A stretch of 64,000 nt of DNA, from the NCBI RefSeq assembly GCF_004348455.1, contig NZ_SMKA01000001.1:124001-188000 (forward strand), read 5' to 3'. This document shows positions 25,901 through 34,947 of this stretch, piece after piece. Origin of the DNA: Kribbella albertanoniae (GTDB taxonomy: Bacteria; Actinomycetota; Actinomycetes; Propionibacteriales; Kribbellaceae). Below the pieces are notes generated by a model. It did not search any database. It had not been told where the DNA came from and was given only the letters and a program-made list of their open reading frames with translations. The position numbers and the translations under genes are program-made. Position 1 is the stretch's first letter; each line of letters opens with the position of its first letter.

Positions 25901-28472
25901 GTGCCGAGACGCCGTTCTGGTCGGTGCCGGTGAGGACCGCCATGTTCCGGCCGCCGGTGAGCTTCCACGGGTCGAAGTGGTTGTCGTCGGCGGGGTCGGA
26001 CTCGCCCTTGCTCGCCTGGTGCTCCGCGTAGACCGTTGAGCCGGTCTTGATCTCGTTCGAGTAGCGGACCCGTTTGGCTTCGGTGGCCAGGATCGCTGCC
26101 GTCCAGGGGTCGAGCTGGCCGGAATCCTCGTCGCGGGCGCGATCGATGAAGTCGGTTGCGTGCTTGGTGCCGTACAGCTGTGTGTAGACGCGGTTGAGCG
26201 ACGAACCCTCGCCGACCTCGCTGCGGCCGGACAGCAGATCGCCTGCGACCTGGTACTCGATCCGGTCGATCATCGTCTGCTCGTAGCCCCGCAGCAGCGT
26301 CCGCTCCTCGACACTCTTGGTCTCGCCCGGCACCTGAGGTGCGATGCGGGCCTCGTATCCAGGCACGATGAGGCCGTTGTCGCCGCTGATGAAGCCGGTG
26401 ATGATCTCGCCGTGCCCGCCGACGTCGAAGACCTGCCCGATCTGCCCGGTCACGGCTGTCGTTGAGCCGTCACGCCTCATCTTCTCGGCGGTCCAGCGGA
26501 TGACTCCTTGCTGGTCGATGACAACCTCGCCCGGCTCTGCCGCGTTGCGCGCGAGGCTCGAACGGACGGTGTCACCGACGCGCCGCACGAACAGCGAACT
26601 GTGCGCATCCGCAGGGACGGCTGTCGTCTCGTCGAACCGTACGAGCCGATCCTTGAACCGGTCGGTCTGGAATCCGGAGCCGCGCATCTCGCCTGGGCCG
26701 GCCTCGATTCGGCGCAACGCCTGGGCGAGCTCGTCGAGGTTCGACCACTGGCCTTTCGGGCTGGTCATGTACTTGGCGACGCGCACCGGGTCGAAGCGTT
26801 GCTCGACGAATTCGCCGTCGACCAGGAGCGTCTCGGGTTCCCAGGCGCCGATGAGCTCGTCGGCGATCTCGTCGGCGTGTGCCCGGACCTTCTCCGCGGC
26901 GGTGCCGCCGTAGACGAGGTTGCCGAAGTCCGGTTCGATACCGGGCCCCGAGGACTGGAATTCGCCGATCATGCCGAGGCGCTCCTCGTACATCTGCTCC
27001 GTTGCGCCAGGGCGCAGGAGCTCGCCGCGATGCCCGGTGAGAACGTCCCAGTAGGAACGCTGAACGGTCGCGATCTCGGGGTCGCTGGAGTACTGCGGAG
27101 GCTCGAACTCGACCAGGTTCAGGCCGGCAGATCGCTGCTCCTCGAAAGCGACGATGAGACTGTCCGCATCCAGCGAGGCCCGCAGGTTCTCCCGGGCGCT
27201 GTCCACGGCCTTCGAGAGGTACTGTTCGGCGGCCTCGGCATTGACGAAGAACTCGGGCAGGCTGCGGTCGTTTGCCTCACGGCGAAGCATCACTTTCGAG
27301 CCCTCGCGATGGCGCTGGCCAGCCGACCGGTAGTCCTTGACCACGAACATCGAGTCCTTGCCGACGTGGTAGCTGTCCTCGATCTCGACCGGTTCGGCGG
27401 CGCCCTGGCGGCCTCTGCGGGCGGTCTCGATGTGTGTCGATCCGTTCTGGCCGGCGAGCAGGCCGGGACGGTCCTGGCGTACCACCGCTCGGCCCTGCGC
27501 GAAGCGGAGCAGCTCGACGGCCTCGGCCGGAGTGGGGGAGTACAGCGCGGTCTTGCCCCGCTCGATCTTGTGGTTCGTCGAGTAGCGCACGACCATCCCG
27601 TTGTCGTAGATGCGGGCGCCGGCATAGTCCTCACGGGGCCGGGGCTCGGTGAGGCGGATCTCCATCCCGGTCCCGGAGACGCGGGCCTTGATCTGACCTG
27701 GATTCTGGTCCCGGCGTACCTCGTAGCCGAGTCCCTGGGCCTGTAGTTCCCGCAGCATCGCGACCGACCGCTCCACGGCGGCGGCAGACATGAACCGGTT
27801 GCGGTCCACTCTGCCGGTGCGAGGATCGCGGCCGCCGTCGAGAACCCACTGGCGCACCTGCTGGTAGTCGCGGACGCTCATCGAATCGCGTAGCGCGGTC
27901 AGCCCGGAGGCGTCTTCGTCGGTCATCGCGAGACCTGCCTCGGACAGGCGGCCGCCGGAATCAGCGATCCACAGCATTGCCTGCCCGTGCTCGGGACTCG
28001 CGGCCCGGTTCGTCTCGCCGTCCATGTCCCGTTCGATCGTCTCGTCGCGAAGATAGACCAGGGCAGTGCCCGCGCTCTTGATCGTTGCCCGCTGCGACCA
28101 CTCCGGGTCGTACGGGCTGATCGGCAGGGCCGGAGCCGCGTTCACCGGGCCGGCCAGGCCTACCTCGCGCAGGAAGCGTGCCTGTAACTGCTGCAGGAGC
28201 GGGTCTATGACCGTGTGCTCGGTGAAGATCGGCCCGGAGTCCGGCACGCACTCCTGGATCGACGCGTCCAGCGCTGTCAGCAGGTCCTGCACGCCGAGCT
28301 GCGGGTCGGCAACAGACGAGCCCCGCGGGGCCAGCCGTTCGTCGGCGCGCAGCCTGATGGCCTTGGCCTGTGAGATCGGGATGACCTGGCCTGCTCTGTG
28401 CCGCGCCAGCCGGATCGCGTCGTAGACGACGTACTCGAAGAAGTACCGCCGCAGCCCGTGTCCTGTCTTCAT
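22914..28472 (-). CDS. single-chain DNA-dependent RNA polymerase: fused beta- and beta'-type catalytic cores
   Basis: An 1852-residue protein carrying both RNA polymerase double-psi barrels in one chain. Beta part: GTAMMTFGGWTADDPIVIS (941-959) matches the beta W-x-GYNxED segment; GDKLSDLHGNKGVVS (981-995) keeps both catalytic lysines, K983 and K991, at the canonical eight-residue distance; SPFSLISRRNAGS (1030-1042) and FIVTHMAVDEKTK (1071-1083) match the following beta blocks. Beta' part: DGDFDGDAVAV (1404-1414) supplies the magnesium-binding D1406, D1408 and D1410; LSVPANLL follows as in beta'; TTGAKGNLQKLTDYARYLGG (1539-1558) fits the bridge helix and ATAIKAHGTGLGGS (1576-1589) the trigger loop. 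Residues 1-900 and the C-terminal 250 are unassigned. GGAGG lies nine bases before the ATG, and a copy of the AT-rich operon motif lies upstream. Confidence 0.9.
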   Translation of the reverse strand: MKTGHGLRRYFFEYVVYDAIRLARHRAGQVIPISQAKAIRLRADERLAPRGSSVADPQLGVQDLLTALDASIQECVPDSGPIFTEHTVIDPLLQQLQARFLREVGLAGPVNAAPALPISPYDPEWSQRATIKSAGTALVYLRDETIERDMDGETNRAASPEHGQAMLWIADSGGRLSEAGLAMTDEDASGLTALRDSMSVRDYQQVRQWVLDGGRDPRTGRVDRNRFMSAAAVERSVAMLRELQAQGLGYEVRRDQNPGQIKARVSGTGMEIRLTEPRPREDYAGARIYDNGMVVRYSTNHKIERGKTALYSPTPAEAVELLRFAQGRAVVRQDRPGLLAGQNGSTHIETARRGRQGAAEPVEIEDSYHVGKDSMFVVKDYRSAGQRHREGSKVMLRREANDRSLPEFFVNAEAAEQYLSKAVDSARENLRASLDADSLIVAFEEQRSAGLNLVEFEPPQYSSDPEIATVQRSYWDVLTGHRGELLRPGATEQMYEERLGMIGEFQSSGPGIEPDFGNLVYGGTAAEKVRAHADEIADELIGAWEPETLLVDGEFVEQRFDPVRVAKYMTSPKGQWSNLDELAQALRRIEAGPGEMRGSGFQTDRFKDRLVRFDETTAVPADAHSSLFVRRVGDTVRSSLARNAAEPGEVVIDQQGVIRWTAEKMRRDGSTTAVTGQIGQVFDVGGHGEIITGFISGDNGLIVPGYEARIAPQVPGETKSVEERTLLRGYEQTMIDRIEYQVAGDLLSGRSEVGEGSSLNRVYTQLYGTKHATDFIDRARDEDSGQLDPWTAAILATEAKRVRYSNEIKTGSTVYAEHQASKGESDPADDNHFDPWKLTGGRNMAVLTGTDQNGVSAPAGYFDPVMTGGATNQGIVRYLTEDATVSPEGRIVPGDPATTSGGRAPLMNRPELETLRYDPFDRQQMTASTLMQSSKITSATGTAMMTFGGWTADDPIVISREFAQANQIRGAGNELRDLVVGDKLSDLHGNKGVVSLVVDRGMRPEDAGRQRVEQEVAWFRANPDLHVVMSPFSLISRRNAGSARELMATGAKDLTVPGGGVRAGSLGSMRFIVTHMAVDEKTKIYDDESVLAGKGRKASSQLAWALGAQDCPAIMQEFYGHNAGAEANLREYMLSVGLAMAADGTLRVIGRDNNDRGTGHDMVDEQPERRLFAMPELVRTSNGGLHVVAMRRSFGALIGDKGGDLEIPFPLRYLTGEQTEAASGTSWKVPVLSSHLRSGQEFDDGSVVTHDYTNRYLDIHEQACRYRALQDKLNAGSLGQGQREELVDAMSQAAARAQRNFEAITTDLEQRVFSGKHNIFKTGLMSSRLADSATAVWTADPRLDVDQIAVSPVMADQLGLIEGDHALVWRDPVLRDAGVRYLRVAVDQRLTGVAINPVMDQCFDGDFDGDAVAVVKLHSRAAKAEAMAKLSVPANLLDTGVVSEQGTHPFAMQVSLDTQVALSKDPELRQQLDSLSGAANLIRWGAADEAPETTRARQDDVTVRLSGFYRSAQRGEFGTALSFADLQSHLNSVRDVCVTTGAKGNLQKLTDYARYLGGHSGRSGINRTDQEASMFATAIKAHGTGLGGSYSQRAVRALRNEDMKAVLEVTYPVTQSVLQAKHDAAEARHKYEMLQGPGRDLWRGRVLEHLGPGKWRAQFEDGVPLQATPEQWVEQFVDFYRAKDGFAVTVNPAYVDRVAQALTDPKTGLVRNLEDDPSLQGSLMDRMAYGGTLEDLIVAAGKHENLFDGEMNEQFCSAATRRSRRLANGLLPDPGSHSEPTVQTIADALVKRDVVADEHGAAQARGDRRRSTHAVAVAAAARPGHGQPPAYMPLIDREPAAPADGAGYEMES

Positions 28473-28524
28473 CGTCTATCGCCTCCATGGGAGTGATCGG
28501 CACATAACCATTCTATAGAGAGTA

Positions 28525-28569
28525 GATCATCATTCGTGATGCTTATTCAATGATCGCTTAAAAGATGAG
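28525..28569 (-). promoter_or_regulatory. AT-rich operon-head motif, copy A (RNA polymerase operon)
   Basis: In the gene-sense direction the core reads CTTTTAAGCGATCATTGAAT, followed by AAGC and, six bases later, AATGATGATC. The same two-part arrangement occurs in copy D. The core ends 73 bases before the polymerase ATG. A -10-like TATAGAAT lies further downstream at about 28510-28517. Confidence 0.7.
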
Positions 28570-28633
28570 TCGGCCGCGCCCACGCCTCAAGGCAGGGCGG
28601 CGGCCGACGTGGACGGCGGAGGCTGGGTCCGGT

Positions 28634-31600
28634 TCAGCTGTCCAGCATCTCGACTGCCATCGCGCGGTCGAACGCGCCGCCGGCCAGGTGTTCCCAGGTC
28701 GGCAGGGAAGCCAGGAATCGGTAGAAGTCGGCTGAGATCTCCACCGTTGCCAGCGCCTGCAGGTCTTCCGCGCGCAACTCGCTGTCGAAGAAGACCCGTG
28801 AGTCTCCGCTGCTGGCCGCACTGTTGAGCTTGCTGGCAGCCTCGGCGAACGTCGACGAGTGCAGTGGCGTGATGTAGGTCCGCGACCCGTCGGCGCTGCG
28901 CAGCTCTCCGTCGCCGCCGACGGAGAAGTGGTCCCGGTCTTGCTGGAGCTCGACGAGCGCTGACTTGTACGCCTCGGTGAGCTGCCGGTCCAGGCTCTTG
29001 ACTCGTGCAGTTCCGTCGGGTTTGACCAGCATGTCTTGGCTGATCGTCGCTTCGGCGTAGATGAGCCGGCGGCGCGCGGCGGCGGCTGTCTCGCGCTGGG
29101 CGACCTCCGCGGCGACCTCGACGTTGTCGACAACTTGGTCGTCGTCGTAGATCATCGCGACGTCGAGGTCATCGGCGTCGACCTCGCGGACCGCGTGCGG
29201 GTCGCGTCCTTGCTCGACGTTGACCTTCATCTGCACGATCTCCATGACCTCGTCGGAGTAGATGTCCGGATCGAGGCGCGCGATGTCGACGTCGGCGTAG
29301 CCGTAGCTCTCCTGGTAGACGTCCTTCGCGCTGCCGGAGTGGATCGCCTGCTTCATCCGCTTGTCGAGCATCTTGCGGAAGTCCGGCTGGTTCATCCGCA
29401 CGTCGAAGTCCAACGCCGAGCTCAGCGTCGGGATCGTCTGGAGCGTGTAGGGGTGCCCGGGGTGGATGATCGCGTCCTCGAACAGCCGCCACGACATCGG
29501 CAGGCTTGTCTCGTTGCGATTCCAGACCGGAGGGTCGCCCGCGCGGAAGACGATCGAGTTGCGTTCGGGGATGAACGCCATGTCGTTGTACTTGATCAGC
29601 GGCTCCTCCTTGGTGTTCATCGTGTAGGAGACGCGGCCCTCGGTCTTGCCGCCCACGACCTTGTCCAGGTCCTGGCTGATCTGCTTGGAGTCGATGTAGG
29701 ACTTGTGCGTGGTGCCGCTCATTTTCTCGAGCGTCTCGATCATCGAATCGTCGGTGGACTTGAGGAACACGATGTTGCTCGTGTTCCCCTGGACGATCTT
29801 GTCGACGCTTTCTCCGTAGACGTCACGCAGCTGCTGCAGGGTCTGCAGGATCAAGGTGAACTGCTGTTCCTGGCCCAGGCCGATGGAGAGCATCGTCTCG
29901 AAGCCCGCGATGCCGTTGCCGTCGGACTGCAGGTTGCCCAGCTCGTCGAGCATGAACCGCGTCTTGTACAGCGGTTTCTGGTTGCTCTTGGTCATGTACG
30001 ACTTGTCGAAGTTCAGATCGACCAGCTGTTTGATCAGGATCAAGATCAGCTTGGCGTACTTCATCAGGTGTGGTGGCGTCACCAGGAATACGGCCTTCGG
30101 GGCCTCGGAGTAGCGCACCATCGTCTGTGTGATCGCGCGTGCGTGACCCCTGACCTTCTCGGGGGCACCGGATGCCGTGAGATCGAGCCGGTCTTGCGGA
30201 TAGGTGGTGTCGGCCGGCTGGTACTCGGTGATCGCGCTGTCGTGCGTGGCGTCTGTGTGAACCGGCCGGAGCTCACGGATCACGCCGTTCTTGACGATCT
30301 TCTTGCCTGTGACGGGCTCGGCGACGTAGTGCCGGCCGTTGAGCGAGACCTGATAGTTCTTCTTGAAGTGGAAGTAGAAGGTACGTATCAGCATCTTCGA
30401 CTGTGGGTTCACCAGTTCGAGCTTCAGCCAGGCCTCGTCGGTGGGGAACTTCCCCTTGAAGTAATACCGGGCCCAGCCTTCACGCGAGACGATGTCGGCG
30501 TGGTCGAAGTCCTCGCCGAGAGGTTCGGCGAATCTCGGGTCGGCATAGGCCGACCACATGGCCTGCTGGCCGATGAGGTGGTCGCGCTTGAGGTAGTTCA
30601 TGGAGAAGCGCACGCCCAGCCTGCGCGGGAACGACAGCCCGCCCAGGTCGGTGTTCTGCGAGGGTTTGCCCGAGGTGAGGGTCGAGATCGTGGGGTCGGT
30701 GAAGAAGCTCATGGCCGTGATCGCGATGCCGTACACCGACGCGAGCATCTTCTCGGCACCCGCCATCGCCCGCAGCGCGTTGTTGGCGTTGCCGATGAGC
30801 GTGCGCATGGTGTTGGTCGGCAATGCCTCGGTCGCGTTGAAGTAGAGCGTGAGCATGTCTTGGTCCGCCTTGCCCTCCCACAGGAACGCCTGGCGCTCGG
30901 CGTCGTCGCGGGCCGCTTCGAGGCCGGCCTCGTCGTTCTCGAATCCGCCGGCCTTGACCTTCTTCTCCAGCTCGGCCTCAGGGTTCTTGAGCTTCTTGCT
31001 CGTGAGTTGGACGAAGAGCTGGTAGCAGTTGTAGAGGGTGACGTGCCCCCACATGTCGTCGAGGCGCCTTTCCAGCGTTTCGGGATCCATGCGCGTCGCC
31101 GCGGCATGCTCGCGCAGCTCGCGTTCCTCTTCGAGATAGAAGTCGATGAGGCCGTAGGCCGCGCGCTTGAAGGCGTTGTTGGCCGCGTTCGGCCAGACCG
31201 GGTCCTCGCCGCCGTCGACGGGGAAGAAGACATCGGCGATGTTCTCGACGTACAGGGCGCACTTGGTCGAGTCGCCCTCGCGTGCCGCGTCGGCCGCCAT
31301 GCCCAGCGGGTTGTAGATGTCGGTCTTCATCGCGTTGATGAGGTTGAACTGCACCGGTTCGAAGCCGCGGGTCACGAACGGGACGTAGTTCTTCACGAGC
31401 AGTTCGCCCTTGGGATCGTTGATGACCATGTTGGACGGGCGCTTCTCGCGCGACCACATGTCGAGCATCGGCTCGATGTAGGTCTGCCCCTTACCGGCCC
31501 GGGTGATCGCCAGCACCATCGTGTTCACCGGTGCGGTGTCCACGATGTACGCCCCGCCCGGGCGCTGGACCTCGTAGGCAGGAAACGACCAGTCGTCGTT

Positions 31601-32647
31601 GATCAGGTCGGCGACCGTCTTGTAAGGACCGAGCTTGGCGCGGTCCTTCCCGTCCCCGTTGTACGGGATCACCGTGGTGGAGTACTTCTTCCGCAGACTC
31701 TTGTCGGCCGGCAGCCCGGAGGCGTCGAAGAGGTCGTCGCCGAACTGTTCATCGATGATCGGCAGCGAGTCGAAGACCGGTTCGCCGGTGTCGTCGTCGA
31801 TGGCCTCACCGGCGTAGTAGACGAGCTGGCCGTCCTCGTCCACGACGTCCGCGGCGGCGCGACGCGACACCGCGATCATCTTGAGCCCCTTCTTCTGGAG
31901 CATCATGTGACTGATCATCGAGGAGACCTGGACACCCGAGTGCGCGCCGGTATCGGGAAACCAGTCGAACTTGCGCTGGATCTCTTCGGGCACCGCGATG
32001 TGCTGGTCGTTCTCGTACTGGTTGATGTCGGAGGTGTCGCGCATTAGATTGGCGGCGTCGACCCGCTTCGAGACCCAGGCGGCCAGCACGACGCCGAGCA
32101 CAAGCCCCGTTCCCAGCGAGACGAACAGCTTCAATCCGGACACGTCGGCCAGTTGAGCACCGAGATTCGTCGTCTTGGCAGGTTCGGTTCCCTGCTTCTT
32201 CGCGTCGTGCTGCTTGGCTGTGTACCACTGCGGCACAGGAACGTCAGCGAGGTCCGGATAGCACTTCCCGGTGGGCTGCCCGGCCTTGTCGAGCTGCTGG
32301 TAGCAGGGTTCGGCGGCGCCACCCTCGGCGGTGCGGGTCGACTTGATGTAGAACTTCTCACCCGGGCGGTCGCCATTCGCGGTGTTCGAGATCGTGCTTC
32401 CCAGCCCTAGGACGACCAAGGCGATCACCGAGTAGAGGACCCAGGTGATGACGGCGATGATCGCGCCGGCAATGATCGCGCCGGCCATTCCGGGTGCTTT
32501 CGATCGCCTGGCCTGCAGCTGGCCCCGGTCGAGCTGTTGCCGGTCGTGCACGTCGCGATGTGACAGCGTCTGCCCGGAGGTCCGGGCCGAGATCTTGTCC
32601 CAGCCGCTCGCCCTCGCCCGCGACGCCTTCCGCTTCCCTCGCGCCAT
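28634..32647 (-). CDS. VirD4/TraG-type conjugative coupling ATPase, 1337 aa
   Basis: The coupling protein that brings the relaxase-DNA complex to the secretion channel. Start at the ATG 32647 (GAGGAG upstream). Two N-terminal membrane helices (about 54-82 and 165-187) flank a segment of about 80 residues predicted outside. The ATPase core begins near 377: MVLAITRAGKGQTYIEP holds a Walker A with TRAGKGQ in place of the usual GxxGxGK[ST/G], and MVINDPKGELLV follows, a VirD4 hallmark. RFMLDELGNL (about 890-900) is Walker B, and TLILQTLQQLRDVYG is the typical downstream motif. At 1337 residues it is about twice the size of common VirD4 proteins, with a large insertion and a C-terminal extension after 1100. 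It follows the coiled-coil gene in operon B. Confidence 0.9.
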   Translation of the reverse strand: MARGKRKASRARASGWDKISARTSGQTLSHRDVHDRQQLDRGQLQARRSKAPGMAGAIIAGAIIAVITWVLYSVIALVVLGLGSTISNTANGDRPGEKFYIKSTRTAEGGAAEPCYQQLDKAGQPTGKCYPDLADVPVPQWYTAKQHDAKKQGTEPAKTTNLGAQLADVSGLKLFVSLGTGLVLGVVLAAWVSKRVDAANLMRDTSDINQYENDQHIAVPEEIQRKFDWFPDTGAHSGVQVSSMISHMMLQKKGLKMIAVSRRAAADVVDEDGQLVYYAGEAIDDDTGEPVFDSLPIIDEQFGDDLFDASGLPADKSLRKKYSTTVIPYNGDGKDRAKLGPYKTVADLINDDWSFPAYEVQRPGGAYIVDTAPVNTMVLAITRAGKGQTYIEPMLDMWSREKRPSNMVINDPKGELLVKNYVPFVTRGFEPVQFNLINAMKTDIYNPLGMAADAAREGDSTKCALYVENIADVFFPVDGGEDPVWPNAANNAFKRAAYGLIDFYLEEERELREHAAATRMDPETLERRLDDMWGHVTLYNCYQLFVQLTSKKLKNPEAELEKKVKAGGFENDEAGLEAARDDAERQAFLWEGKADQDMLTLYFNATEALPTNTMRTLIGNANNALRAMAGAEKMLASVYGIAITAMSFFTDPTISTLTSGKPSQNTDLGGLSFPRRLGVRFSMNYLKRDHLIGQQAMWSAYADPRFAEPLGEDFDHADIVSREGWARYYFKGKFPTDEAWLKLELVNPQSKMLIRTFYFHFKKNYQVSLNGRHYVAEPVTGKKIVKNGVIRELRPVHTDATHDSAITEYQPADTTYPQDRLDLTASGAPEKVRGHARAITQTMVRYSEAPKAVFLVTPPHLMKYAKLILILIKQLVDLNFDKSYMTKSNQKPLYKTRFMLDELGNLQSDGNGIAGFETMLSIGLGQEQQFTLILQTLQQLRDVYGESVDKIVQGNTSNIVFLKSTDDSMIETLEKMSGTTHKSYIDSKQISQDLDKVVGGKTEGRVSYTMNTKEEPLIKYNDMAFIPERNSIVFRAGDPPVWNRNETSLPMSWRLFEDAIIHPGHPYTLQTIPTLSSALDFDVRMNQPDFRKMLDKRMKQAIHSGSAKDVYQESYGYADVDIARLDPDIYSDEVMEIVQMKVNVEQGRDPHAVREVDADDLDVAMIYDDDQVVDNVEVAAEVAQRETAAAARRRLIYAEATISQDMLVKPDGTARVKSLDRQLTEAYKSALVELQQDRDHFSVGGDGELRSADGSRTYITPLHSSTFAEAASKLNSAASSGDSRVFFDSELRAEDLQALATVEISADFYRFLASLPTWEHLAGGAFDRAMAVEMLDS

Positions 32648-32765
32648 TGGTGCGCTCCTCGTCCTCACTGTGTTGCCGGAAAAGTCGATGACGGCACCGG
32701 CGCGGGGACGGTCCCCTGTACGCCGCTAGCCTCTTTCTGCGATCGGCTGCTGCCCTGCGGTGCGC

Positions 32766-34817
32766 TCAGATCAGGGTCGCGCCGATGACGAACCCGCCCG
32801 CCAGCATGAGTAGTGCGAGCACGGCCGCCATCGCGATCAGTGCTGTGTTGGATCGCGACTGCATCAGGTTCGATCGCTCCAGATCGTTGATGTAGGCCTG
32901 GCGGTCTGCCTGCAGCTCATTGACCCGTGCGTCGTAATGCTTGCCGAATGACTCGCTCATGTGGTCCATCTGCAGGAGCAGGTCGCTGACCCGGTTCGTC
33001 TGCGACGTCGTCTTCTCGCTCTCCAGGTTGAGGCGGTGCTGCCACTCCTCGTCCCGGGCGCGCAGTTGCTCGATGGTGGAGTGACGCGCGTGCTCGAACT
33101 CCTCCTCGGCCCGGCGTAACTGCTCCTCCTGCTCAGCACGCATCCGGGCGATCGCCCCGGCGTGCTCGCGCTCGAGCTCACCGATCCGGTTGACCGTGGC
33201 CTGCTCGGTGGCCAGCGCCTGCGCGCGGCTGATGTCGTTCTTGCGGTTCTCGTCGATGACCGACTGGATCTCGTCCGTCAGGCGAACCAGCAGCGCGCGC
33301 TCGGCAGCCAGAGCCTCGGCTTGGCGCTCGGCCAGCACTTCGAAGACCCGGGTCATGCCGATCGCCATCTTGCGTTGGGCGTCCTTGCGGCGAAGACCGA
33401 GGATCTCCTGGCGGGTGTAGTCGTAGTCGTTTTCGACCTTCGCCTCGATCGCCGTCACGGCATCGAGCTGCTCGCGCCGGATCCGTGGACTGTTCCGCTC
33501 TCGGTACTGCGCCTCGGCCTGGGCGGCCGCCTGCTGACCGACCCGGGCGATAGCGGCCTCGAATACCTCGGCGATCTCGGCCTGAGCCTGTCGGCCCTTC
33601 TCCTCCCTGGCAGCCAGCGCTTCGCGGTACTCGGCCCGCGCTCCGGCGGTGAGCCCCTGGTAGACGCTTCCCTCGCGGTCGATGGAGACCTCGCGGATCA
33701 CCTGCTCTGCGTGCAGGCTCATGAGCGTGACGAACTGCGTTTGCAGCGTCGTTTGACCGTCGGCGTGCAACTGCGACAGTTGCGCGTTCGCCTGCCGAAC
33801 CAGTTGCGCGACCTGATCGCCGAGCCATGAGGTGGCAGCCTGTGGTGCCTCGATCTGAACGGTCAGTGCGCCGACGCCGAACGACGTGGTGAACTCGTCC
33901 AGCGTGACCTGCAGGTCAAGGTCCTCGCTGAGGAAACGGCGAGCCAGGCTTCCGCGCACCTGAAGCTGGTTCGCTACCGGCGCGGCCGGCAGCTGTTCTG
34001 TGGGCTGATCCAACCCTTCGCCGCCGGACACCGGATTGCCCGGTCCGATGACCCCGTCGGCCAACTCGTCAGGGACACCGTGCTCGTCGAAGGACGGCGA
34101 GTCGAGATCCTCGTCGTCGGCGAAGGCGGTCGAGAAGTCCAGATCGTCGTCCGGGTCGGTGCCGAATACCGGTTCCTGGTCGAACAGTGGGTCGCCGTCG
34201 TCGAAGGACCTCTCGTTCGGCTCCACCGCGACCTCAGCCAGCTCGGCGTCGGCGGCCGCTTCGGTGAGGCCGGCGTCCATGTTCGCCTCGCCGCTGTGCC
34301 GCGCCCACATCTCGGCGCCGATCGCGTCCCTGAGATCGACCCGGCTCTGCGAGACTCCTTGCGCCTGAGCGAAGGTCGCTGGTGCCGCCAGGTCGACCTG
34401 GAGGCCCTGGCCGCCGGGCTGGTAGACCACCGCCCAGGTGTAGTCAGCAGTGGTGAGCAGCCCGTATTCGTCCATACGCTCGAGCGTCCCGATCGTCGGA
34501 ATGATCCCGAAGATCTGCTGGTCGAGCATGTCGCTGGTCGCTAGCGTGCGGATCGAATCGTTCTCGATCAGCTCGATGATGGAGCCCCTGGCCTCGTCAC
34601 GGCCGTGACGCCTGCTCAGGCCGCCGATGCTTTCTGCGGCAAGCACCAGGACCACCCATGCCGTCCCGCTGGGCAAACCGAAACGCTCGTTGCCGCGGAG
34701 CAACTCGACAGCAGCCGGGACGGCGGTCTCCCGGACCACCGACGACAGCAGCTCGTCCGGCTTCTTCTGCCGTTCCTTCCTCCGAACGGCATGCTTGGGT
34801 CCTGTCAGGATGCTCAC
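32766..34817 (-). CDS. coiled-coil protein with C-terminal membrane anchor, 683 aa
   Basis: Not assigned to a family. I start at the GTG 34817, with AAGGGA upstream; the in-frame ATG at 34907 would place the AT-rich motif inside the gene. Residues 1-160 form a small domain, about 170-300 are acidic and probably disordered, and about 330-660 are long charged helices with heptad-like repeats (EREHAGAIARMRAEQEEQLRR and similar). The last 20 residues are one hydrophobic helix (ALIAMAAVLALLMLAGGFVIG), so the protein is tail-anchored with its bulk in the cytoplasm. It heads operon B, ahead of the coupling ATPase, so a scaffold at the conjugation site is a reasonable inference. Confidence 0.75.
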   Translation of the reverse strand: MSILTGPKHAVRRKERQKKPDELLSSVVRETAVPAAVELLRGNERFGLPSGTAWVVLVLAAESIGGLSRRHGRDEARGSIIELIENDSIRTLATSDMLDQQIFGIIPTIGTLERMDEYGLLTTADYTWAVVYQPGGQGLQVDLAAPATFAQAQGVSQSRVDLRDAIGAEMWARHSGEANMDAGLTEAAADAELAEVAVEPNERSFDDGDPLFDQEPVFGTDPDDDLDFSTAFADDEDLDSPSFDEHGVPDELADGVIGPGNPVSGGEGLDQPTEQLPAAPVANQLQVRGSLARRFLSEDLDLQVTLDEFTTSFGVGALTVQIEAPQAATSWLGDQVAQLVRQANAQLSQLHADGQTTLQTQFVTLMSLHAEQVIREVSIDREGSVYQGLTAGARAEYREALAAREEKGRQAQAEIAEVFEAAIARVGQQAAAQAEAQYRERNSPRIRREQLDAVTAIEAKVENDYDYTRQEILGLRRKDAQRKMAIGMTRVFEVLAERQAEALAAERALLVRLTDEIQSVIDENRKNDISRAQALATEQATVNRIGELEREHAGAIARMRAEQEEQLRRAEEEFEHARHSTIEQLRARDEEWQHRLNLESEKTTSQTNRVSDLLLQMDHMSESFGKHYDARVNELQADRQAYINDLERSNLMQSRSNTALIAMAAVLALLMLAGGFVIGATLI

Positions 34818-34894
34818 ACCAATGGGTCCCTTCGATCTATAGCCCGATTTGCCTCGTCTACCAGGAGGTCGATGCAACACCATCCGAAGATACC

Positions 34895-34919
34895 ATTCAA
34901 TGATCATTTAATAGATCAT
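34895..34919 (-). promoter_or_regulatory. AT-rich operon-head motif, copy B
   Basis: In the gene-sense direction it reads CTATTAAATGATCATTGAAT, containing the palindrome AATGATCATT. It ends 78 bases before the GTG start of the coiled-coil gene. A TATAGA element lies 54 bases further downstream. Confidence 0.7.
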
Positions 34920-34947
34920 CCGGAAAGGATTGTGGATAGTGGAGGGA

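Noticed and set aside
29036-32047. 1003-codon open frame antisense to the coupling protein
   Set aside because: Long antisense frames are common in high-GC coding DNA. The translation lacks motifs and is rich in Val/Arg/Leu/His runs typical of shadow frames, while the opposite strand encodes a clear VirD4-like ATPase.
34818-34907. N-terminal extension of the coiled-coil gene to an ATG at 34907
   Set aside because: That ATG lies inside the AT-rich regulatory motif. The GTG at 34817 has a proper ribosome binding site and gives the same spacing seen for copies A and D.
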